A stretch of 61,891 nt of DNA from Paracamarosporium sp. OC-R06-R3 (lineage: Eukaryota; Ascomycota; Dothideomycetes; Pleosporales; Didymosphaeriaceae), in assembly GCA_019828545.1 (NCBI GenBank), contig JACVRA010000425.1:1-61891 (forward strand). The letters are read 5' to 3'. Of the stretch, positions 55,053-61,891 are shown piece after piece. Under the pieces are notes generated by a model. That model made no database searches. It saw nothing but the letters and a program-made list of their open reading frames with translations, and had not been told where the DNA came from. Each line of letters opens with the position of its first letter. The stretch's first letter is position 1. Both the position numbers and the translations under genes were made by a program.

Positions 55053-55463
55053 TCACTCAATCAAATTCCCATCCGGATCCCTAACATAAAAGCTCCGAAT
55101 CGGGCCCCTCGCCCCCGTCCTCGCGACGACCCCTCCCCCCTCCAGCACCTCAACGCCCCTATCCCTAAACCCCCTCACCGCACCATCCAAGTCCGTGCCG
55201 TCGTCGACCAGGAAGCAGAGGTCCGCGGTGCCCGGCAGCGCCGTCGCGGCCTTGGGCTCGAACTCCCTCCCCCGCTCGTGCAGGTTGATTTTCTGCGTGC
55301 CGAACTTGAGCGCTACGCGTTCGGTGCCGGGGGCCGAGGGCGGCGTGAACTTCTCGACTGTCATGCCGAGGTGCTTCGTGTACCATGTGCAGGTTCTGGG
55401 TATGTTGGCGCAGGTTAGGACGAGGTGGTCGAGGGAGCGGACGAGTGCGAGGGGTGCGGACAT
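55053..55463 (-). CDS. VOC (glyoxalase/bleomycin-resistance/dioxygenase) superfamily protein
   Basis: Small cytosolic metal-binding protein of 136 residues from ATG 55463 (MSAPLALVRSLDHLVL). An in-frame extension to 55667 has no family support. The two beta-alpha-beta-beta-beta modules are visible. The first runs from DHLVLTCANI to KINLHERG, with the metal-ligand candidates His in DHL and the Glu or His in NLHE. The second starts at TADLCFLVDD and ends at RSFYVRDPDGNLIE, where the terminal Glu is the usual third ligand. The family includes virulence-type glyoxalase-like proteins and dioxygenases; the substrate is unknown. Confidence 0.88.
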   Translation of the reverse strand: MSAPLALVRSLDHLVLTCANIPRTCTWYTKHLGMTVEKFTPPSAPGTERVALKFGTQKINLHERGREFEPKAATALPGTADLCFLVDDGTDLDGAVRGFRDRGVEVLEGGGVVARTGARGPIRSFYVRDPDGNLIE

Positions 55464-55708
55464 GGTGCTGGGTTTTTGGGTCGAGTGGTGATGGTTTGGG
55501 CGGGATGCATGCTTCTGCGAGGTTCGGGTGCTGTCGCTGATTGGGTGGAAAACGTCGGCATCGTTGCTGTTCCGACTTGTTTGCTGCCCGGTCCTTTGGG
55601 TCGGACTACGAAGTGTATACCACGCCTGTTTCCAGCTTAAGAGCCGCTTCGCAGATTCTAAGAGCACCCTCTGCTGCCAGAACTGATCGGTCCATCCTCA
55701 ATGCATGC

Positions 55709-56602
55709 TCATAAAGTAGCGGCACGTTCACTCTGCGTTCTCTTCAACAGTTCCACAACCTCCAACCTCCCCTTCAGAACCGCTGCCTGCAGAGCTGTGC
55801 ATTGCTTTCCCTGGTTTCCAGATACCGCGCTCAGATCTGCTCCGGCGTCCAACAGGACACGGACAACCCTCAAGTGACCCGCACCAGCCGCCATCCATAG
55901 AGCCGCCCCTCCCTGATAGTGACTCCCTTCAGCATTAACATCCGCGCCAGCCTCGAGCAACCGACATACTACATCCACGTTTCCTTTCGCCGCAGCGCCC
56001 TGGAGTGCCGTGACCCCCCTATACCGAGACGGCAGAGCATTAACGTCCGCGCCACGACGCAGGAGGAACTCGACAACCCGTTCGTGCCCATTCTCAGCCG
56101 CTGCCTGCAGCGGCGTGCGGCCGAAATGCTGGGCCACGGGACCATTCACTTCCGCGCCAGCGTCCACCAACCTGTTGACAATCCCTAGGTCCCCAAACTC
56201 CGCCGCGGCCTGAAGAGGACTGCGACCCATGTACTTATGCGGCAGCATATTCACATCAGCTCCTGCGCCGAGCAACCGGTCTACAACTGCGCCGTGCCCG
56301 CCCCCAGCAGCGAGTGGAAGCGCCGCGCGGCCGCCGTTGTTACCACCCGGTGCGTTGACGTCTGCGCCGGCCTCCAGGAGAAGATGCACGGATTCAACGT
56401 GGCCTCGGAGAGCAGCTGCTTGCAACGACGTCTTGCCGTACCATCCTCTGGGCGCTTCGTTAGGATCCACGCCTTGTTGCAAGAGCCGTGAGACCGTTGC
56501 GGCATCGCCGTGCCAGGCTGCGAGTTGCAGGGGTGACAGAGCGTCGTCGGTGGTGGACTCGTCTTCTTCGTCCTCGGCGAAGTGGATGCCAGGGACTGGC
56601 AT
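55709..56602 (-). CDS. ankyrin-repeat protein
   Basis: 297 residues in one exon, made almost entirely of about eight ankyrin repeats of 33-35 residues. The repeats carry the usual G-x-T/A-x-L-Q-A-A and L-L-x-x-G-A-D-V-N signatures (examples SLQAAALRGHVESVHLLLEAGADVN, shown only as type). Each helix-turn-helix repeat is well conserved, so the protein is likely a folded protein-interaction solenoid. The N-terminal 25 residues are acidic (FAEDEEDES). No membrane segment, NACHT or other effector domain is attached. Partner unknown. Upstream reading in the same frame offers no longer protein. Confidence 0.88.
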   Translation of the reverse strand: MPVPGIHFAEDEEDESTTDDALSPLQLAAWHGDAATVSRLLQQGVDPNEAPRGWYGKTSLQAAALRGHVESVHLLLEAGADVNAPGGNNGGRAALPLAAGGGHGAVVDRLLGAGADVNMLPHKYMGRSPLQAAAEFGDLGIVNRLVDAGAEVNGPVAQHFGRTPLQAAAENGHERVVEFLLRRGADVNALPSRYRGVTALQGAAAKGNVDVVCRLLEAGADVNAEGSHYQGGAALWMAAGAGHLRVVRVLLDAGADLSAVSGNQGKQCTALQAAVLKGRLEVVELLKRTQSERAATL

Positions 56603-57375
56603 TGTTGGTGTATGGAACGAGGGGATTAGATCTTCCTAGAGCGATGGTCTTGCGGTTTGCGATTTAGGTTGCGTCCAGGTGGAGAAACGGAATCCATACG
56701 AGTAGTACGAATGCAGTGCGGGACAGGGCATGCAATCACTAGGTTAGAATGACGGCGTATACATAATACTGTGGTGCGACAGGTTTATCTCTCCTCTAAC
56801 TGAGTTTCTTGAACACTGCTGGATTTTCTTTTCTTAAGTTTCTTCTAATGCTTCTGGATTTTGCCTAGGTATATTTACCGGGTGCGTTTCTGCTCGCGGA
56901 AGAATCGATGCTCGTGCTCCGCTCGGTGGGATTTCTCTTATCCTGATCGCCAGATAGCAAGCAGTAACTAGCCCGGGTTGTTATGGCTTAGTCACTATTC
57001 GTTAAGCGTCTCGACGTCATGATTCGCTGACGGATTCCGAGTCGTGTTCATCGCATTTAGCTGCGTGAAACTAATCCAGGCTCGAGTCTAAGGATAGATC
57101 GTCTTTACCCTGGTCTACGTTGTGGGATGCCGATGCATGAACTCTACAAGGATGTTAATAGTAATGTTTGCTAGGCAGCAATGGCCGTGTAGTGCATACG
57201 GTGAGGTATGCTGGCCTAAGGCGATTGGATACGAGCTGCAGTGGCCCCAGGCTACAACACTCCGGTCCTAATAATATCGTAAGATATAATTGATCGTTAC
57301 ATGTTTCCAGCTCTGGCATTCAAATTCCTTTCAAAACAACACGTACCCTCAATCAAAGTGGCTGGCATATTCAGC
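56603..57375. other. divergent spacer between ankyrin and GST-like genes
   Basis: No gene supported; AT-richer than the neighbours. An in-frame ATG at 57301 upstream of the GST start is considered leader. Confidence 0.5.
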
Positions 57376-58089
57376 ATGGCTCCCTTTGGCACCTTGTACA
57401 CAACCGTCCAGTTTCTCCACGCTCGCGCCACCAAGATCCTCGCCGCTGCCAATCTGAATGGCCTGGATGTACAGGTAAACCCTAACTACCAACATGGCGT
57501 AACCAACAAGACTGCCGAATACAAAGCCAAATTCCCCCACGGCAAAATCCCAGCCTTCGAAACACCTTCTGGGTTTTACCTCGCCGAAGCAAGCGCCATC
57601 GCACACTATGTCGCCGACTCCGGGCCCCAGAGGGAGCAACTTCTTGGACGCACACCCGAGGACAGAGCACTCGTGCAGATGTGGGTTTCATTCGTAGATT
57701 CTCAGCTCTGGCCCGATGGAAATGCCATATTGAGTCCGATGCTTTGGCAATCGAAGTACGATAAGGAGACGGTGGATTTCAAAGAGGCGCAATTTGTGCG
57801 CGCTCTTCAGCGGTTGGAGCATCAATTGGCTCAGGAAGGTAAGGTGTGGCTAGTACGGGATGACGAGCTAAGCCTGGCGGATCTAAGCGTTGCGTCGGGA
57901 CTACTTTGGCCGTTAAAAACGTTCATGGATCCCGAGTATAGGAAGGATTTCCCCAAGGTGATGGAGTGGTGGGAGAGGTTGATGGCGGTGGATGGCGTGG
58001 GGAAGGCGTTCAATGCCCCGGTGGTTCTGGCCAAGAGAAGACCTGCAGCAGATGGAAGTGATGCAGAGGCTATAAAGGCGTCAGGTTGA
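57376..58089 (+). CDS. glutathione S-transferase-like protein (EF1B-gamma N-terminal type)
   Basis: 237 residues from ATG 57376 (MAPFGTLYTTVQFLHARATKILAAA), which starts exactly at the first thioredoxin-fold strand; ATG 57301 would add 25 residues of unlikely leader. The N-terminal domain shows the cis-Pro strand GKIPAFE and the E-A-S-A-I-A-H-Y glutathione-gamma-glutamyl site. The all-helical C-terminal domain carries LSLADLSVASGLL with the conserved N-capping Asp. The length is that of a stand-alone GST; the EF1-gamma C-terminal domain is absent. A detoxification or translation-associated role is inferred. It converges with the GT28 gene 50 bases away. Confidence 0.9.
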   Translation: MAPFGTLYTTVQFLHARATKILAAANLNGLDVQVNPNYQHGVTNKTAEYKAKFPHGKIPAFETPSGFYLAEASAIAHYVADSGPQREQLLGRTPEDRALVQMWVSFVDSQLWPDGNAILSPMLWQSKYDKETVDFKEAQFVRALQRLEHQLAQEGKVWLVRDDELSLADLSVASGLLWPLKTFMDPEYRKDFPKVMEWWERLMAVDGVGKAFNAPVVLAKRRPAADGSDAEAIKASG

Positions 58090-58141
58090 TAGCTCAATGG
58101 AACGACCGAGGAGAGGCGTCAGAAGGCCGTGGCTTGCTGCT

Positions 58142-60666
58142 TCATCGTGATGTCAAGTCATCGAACCTACGTAAAACATCGACGTGGTTCTGACACTCCT
58201 TTCCTTCCATATGCTCGCCTTCCGTGAGCCTCCGTGACATGATGGCTTTTCTCGTCGATGACTTAAACGGCGCAATTAGCGATTTTGAGATCCCCTGTCC
58301 AGGATAAGCCACAATTCCAATGGCAGCGGAAGTGGTCTTCGTAGCAAGTCCAATGACCCCTTTCCCTGCTCCTTTTGCGAAGCCCAAAGCGCCCTCCTCT
58401 TTCATGCCTTGCATCGGTTTTGAATAGAGACCAGACACACCGTCCGCCATCCCTTGCACAAAGTTTTTGCCTGCAACCGTGAAGCCACTAGCCGCATCAG
58501 TGACCTCACCGTGTGACTGGACTTCTTCTCCGTAAAGTTTCGGCACTGCTCGTAAGCCTTCGGCAGCAGCAAGCGGAAGATCCACAATCGCGCCATGGAA
58601 GAACCGACCGTTGAATTTACCAAAACTCTTACCAAAGTTGGCTACGGCTTTTCCAGTCGTCTTTGCAGCGGAGTCTTCCGGAGCCGCTTTCTGAATTGCG
58701 GTGTAAGGAGAGGCTATGAGGTCTCCTGCGGAGGTGGCCATGCCCTTAATAGTAGAGAAGCCAGATGAACCAATGCCGGTTATAGGATCCCATCTCTCGT
58801 TCGTTATCGAAATTGGTCTGGATTGATATCTGTCAAAGTCAACTATCTGTCTCTGACTGCTGAAAACAAGATGATTGTAGACACACTTACAATGTCAGCT
58901 CTTTCGGTTTGATCCTACCCTCCCCGATAAGCATATGAGCAGCCAAGGTACTCAACCTACAATTCGACCCGCCTTTTGAATAAAGCCACGTAGCTGGCCG
59001 GTCGTCCAAGATCTCGCATGGCAAGGTTTCCAATGGTAGGTTGGCATGGAAGGACTCCACTGCCTTCTGTACGCCACTCTCGGTGCTCATCATGGCGGCA
59101 ATGTTCTGAACCGACAACAAAACACTGGGTTGAAGACAAAACTTGATCGCATCGCTGAGTTTATCTGCTGTCATGAACTTGTGGTGAATAGGATGTGCAC
59201 CAGCGCCCGCAGCTGCTACCATGCTTCCCCAGAACGGCTGACTATATAATGTCAGCAACGAAACACATTAGCAGTATTGATACATACTCTCCAAAGAAAG
59301 GCACAATAATAGTTGGACAGGCGTTGCGTAATCCGCAGGCAGTGGTACCAGCCCCTCCATGATGAACTACAACAGACACATGTTGAAATAGCCATTCGTG
59401 TGGACAGTCATCGATGAAAAGGATATCTTGGGGATCAAATTCACCAAAGGTTAGATCGGAGCCGAGTTTGCTCCAACCCCTGGAAATGATGGCTCGTGAA
59501 CCCGACATACGAACAGCTTCTAGAATCAATCTAGTCATTGCGGCAGGCTCTTCAAGGACTATGCTACCAAACCCGATGTATACTGGCTTTGGCCCCCTTT
59601 GGAGAAATTTATGTATCTCAGCGGGTGGTGAATATTTCGGCGATTCTCGGAAAAAGAATCCGCACACATCTAGCTTTGTGAGCATGAAATCGTTCAAGTG
59701 TAATAGAGGGGCTTCGAACCTATGTGTGAAGGCCAATCTGCAGGTTTGGGTACTAGAGCCGGGGACCAACAGTAAGTAAAGGGAATCTGAAGCATTTCCG
59801 CAAGGTTAGGTCCGACAGTAGTGCTTATTCGCTCTAGATCGAGGGTGGACCTGAATGCGTTTATAACGTCCCCAAGCCTGGTTATTGTGTCAGCTATCAA
59901 CTGCCTACATGAGGTCCAAAGGAGGCTTCGCATACCCTTGCCATGTCATCCACTCAACAACCTTGTACGAGATGTAATTCATGGCGCCTGGGTCAAGCTG
60001 AGCTCCACTCAGATTAGCAAGTGGGTGCGGAAAGTGTCTGGTGGAGCTCCATGGCATCGTAAACATTAGATGTAGCGGAACACCGAGTGCTTGGGCGCAA
60101 TGCACATGTGCAAAAGAGGGTGGGTTTGCTATAATAGCGTCGGCCACGAATGGTCTTTCGGCTCCGGGAGCAGGCTCAATACAGCTCTTCCAACAACCTT
60201 TGAGCATCTGTTCAATCATGAGACGCTTCCGCTGGACATCTCCAGCACGGAGTGAGTTCATAGACGGGATTAATCCAGGGTTCTTGACCATGTAAGCCAT
60301 AAGGTCGTGTGGGTCGCCGCCGATGGGGAAGAACTCAAGATTTGCTGCGCCAACAAAGGAAGCAAAGCAGTCATGCGTTGCTATGCGTACCCGATGGCCG
60401 TATGTCTGTAGCTCTTGACCTAGAGCGATGAACGGTTGGACATCGCCTCTGGATCCGACTACCTGGATAACAATATTGAGGCGGATCTTCCATGATTTTC
60501 GGGAGACGAGGGGTTTCTTCGAATCGGAAGGAGGGGTATATGCAGGAGGTTTTGGTACAAGGCCAGCGAACTTGCGGGCAATCCTCGAGTCTAAATCGAT
60601 GTTGACACGGCCATCAATCTCAGTATAGGCAGGGGGAGGGTCATCGTGGTTTGAATCAACGTCCAT
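58142..60666 (-). CDS. GT28 family sterol-glucosyltransferase-like protein
   Basis: Transfers a sugar from UDP-glucose to a sterol or related lipid. Exons are 60666-59936, 59877-59720, 59669-59288, 59241-58891 and 58829-58142; all phases close to 769 residues. I start at ATG 60666 (MDVDSNHDDPPPAYTE), a common N terminus of this family. The GT28 acceptor domain begins LNIVIQVVGSRGDVQPFIALG. The sugar-nucleotide domain contains VYIGFGSIV, LFIDDCPHEWLFQHVSVVVHHGGAGTT (shown as parts) and, across an intron, PFFGDQPFWG, with the catalytic-site HHGGAGTT intact. After ERWDPITG comes a C-terminal tail of about 200 residues rich in Gly, with YSKP, GFAKGAGKG and AYPGQGISKSL segments, similar to the tail found on many fungal GT28 proteins. 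The last acceptor I chose (58830-58832) restores a family-like T-L-Y-Q junction. Acceptor identity is not known. Confidence 0.88.
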
Positions 60667-61713
60667 GGCTAGAGTCGCCGGTGGGTTGTCCCCGATTGGT
60701 GTGTACGCGAACAAGATGCAGTAAGTGGTGTAGTAACATGTCGGCCGGATCTGAGTGTTATATAGTTGGAGCGACACGATCAAATAATAGTCTGGCACGA
60801 TGCGTGGCTGGTGCGGCGGCGGTGGCAGAAGGTGACCAGTCGGTTGAGTTCACCAAGTTGCTCTTGCCATGCACATGAGCTTCTAGCTCATTTTAGCATC
60901 TGAGATCGACGGTACTGTGGCCATCAATGCATTAGGTTCGCAAAGTAAACCTAATCAGTGGACGCGTATAGTGTACGAGCTAATACGAGTCTTCCGAATA
61001 CGAGTCTTCCGAGCCCCACACGTCCATTGCTTAGCGTTCTACGCTTCCGTATGCATAAGTGACAGAAGCTAGCTCACTTATTTTTTTCAAATCGATCATA
61101 CACTCTGTACTAATTCGATCACACGTGATTAGCTTGTTGTTCCGTTGATCGTAGTGTGTTGAATTGAGGCGTATGCAGGTCGCGTGCTCCCATAGGCAAA
61201 GCAACGCGAGACCACCATCAATAGCTCATCGAGACGTGATAGAGTTGAAAGGTAATATGTTCCAACCTGCTGCGCAAACACGTGTGCCTACTCGTAGCTG
61301 TTGTAGCTTAGCTATCTCTGCATACATTCATCCACTTTGCTGGACCTGACCAATTTGAAGCCCACTTCAAGACAGAGCACTGAGGATCTTCCTGATCCTG
61401 TTCACTAATTTGCGAATGTTAGACCAGCACCATCATCTGACAAACTGGATATCATGTTCAATTCTAGAGCAAGAACCATATGGCGAATTGGACAATGCAT
61501 TCCGCCGGAATAACCTTGTTCATGAAGTTGATCAGCTCTATTCCTTCATACCGTCTAAACCTCCACGCGTTAGCAAAATCATGTACAAAATGCTGTTCGG
61601 CTTATTCTTCTTGGAAGAAAGAAGTCTTGCCGAGCAAACCCTATAATCTCTATGTCACGTCCCATTTCTCGGCCTAAGCATACGTGTTTTCTTCACAAAT
61701 TTCGTATAACGTA
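60667..61713. other. gene-free spacer
   Basis: About 1 kb, AT-rich toward the right; no gene supported. Confidence 0.5.
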
Positions 61714-61891
61714 GGTGGCAAGCGAGTCGGCCACGCAAGCGAGTCGGCCACCCCACCAACTTTGCGCACATCTACAGCTACTCATCGCTATGGCTCAACC
61801 ACAACGTGCTGTACTCTCTTATAATCAAGCTGATATTCTTCTTGCCTCTACCTCTCTTAATAGCCAGCAGCTAAGTAGCTCTAGACAGGCT
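61714..61891 (+). mobile_element. probable left edge of a DNA transposon (cut by window end)
   Basis: Two exact head-to-tail copies of a 17-base unit GCAAGCGAGTCGGCCAC (61718-61734 and 61735-61751) are followed by a short spacer and an open frame. Such G/C-rich subterminal repeats next to a transposase start are typical of pogo/Fot1-type fungal elements. No right end is present, so the element cannot be verified. Confidence 0.5.
61790..61891 (+). CDS. partial open frame, possible transposase N terminus
   Basis: 34 codons from ATG 61790 run off the window end (MAQPQRAVLSYNQADILLAS). A Gln-rich start and an I-L-L-A helix after about 15 residues resemble the start of helix-turn-helix regions in fungal pogo-like transposases. 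This is only a weak likeness. The subterminal repeats just upstream are the better evidence. Confidence 0.35.
   Translation, partial: MAQPQRAVLSYNQADILLASTSLNSQQLSSSRQA

Noticed and set aside
1..61891. CRISPR arrays, Shine-Dalgarno sites, operons
   Set aside because: The window is eukaryotic; no regularly spaced short repeats with unique spacers were seen.

Overview
The window is filamentous ascomycete genomic DNA. Most genes are interrupted by short introns of about 43-75 bases with GT-AG ends and CTGAC-like branch points. Start codons often sit behind A/C-rich leaders, and no operons are visible. The gene families (HapB, fungal FAN1, DUF4246, a DUF3659-repeat LEA-like protein, heme-thiolate peroxygenase, lectin-like one-pass membrane protein) and the C-to-T decay of a duplicated sequence point to a Dothideomycete, most likely Pleosporales. 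That placement is inference, because no rDNA or other phylogenetic marker is present.

Region 1 (about 0.4-25.7 kb) is AT-richer, with long empty spacers. It is dominated by secreted or lineage-specific genes: a GH31 glycosidase, a cytochrome P450, a NucA/NucB-type secreted nuclease, a three-module protein of unknown function, a flavin monooxygenase, a GH128-like hydrolase, a two-module protein of unknown function, an unspecific peroxygenase, a subtilisin-like protease, a lectin-like membrane protein and a GH25-like protein with an altered active site. It also carries a decayed repeat pair (11.05 and 19.3 kb), a gene relic and an assembly gap of about 107 Ns.

Region 2 (about 26-50.3 kb) is denser and looks like core genome: an MFS transporter, FAN1 DNA-repair nuclease, a polytopic membrane protein, an old-yellow-enzyme-type oxidoreductase, a DUF4246 protein, an IQ-motif protein, a 1722-residue LEA-like repeat protein and the CCAAT-binding subunit HapB. 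Several are divergently or convergently paired.

Region 3 (about 50.3-55 kb) is a GC-rich stretch with CCAAT boxes close to hapB and several simple or tandem repeats, but no convincing gene. Region 4 (about 55-60.7 kb) holds a VOC-domain protein, an ankyrin-repeat protein, a GST-like protein and a five-exon GT28 sterol-glucosyltransferase-like gene. The last 180 bases look like the edge of a DNA transposon.

Exon boundaries were worked out by hand from splice signals and reading-frame continuity, and the exon lengths close in frame for every multi-exon gene listed. The exception is GH31, where the only join that restores the protein needs a CAT instead of CAG acceptor. No biosynthetic cluster is evident: the P450, monooxygenase and peroxygenase are not accompanied by a backbone synthase. 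The most unusual items are that splice site, the triplicated and duplicated novel-protein architectures, the RIP-like repeat pair that keeps the tail of the monooxygenase gene, the altered GH25 motif, two very small exons, and the gene-free block beside hapB.
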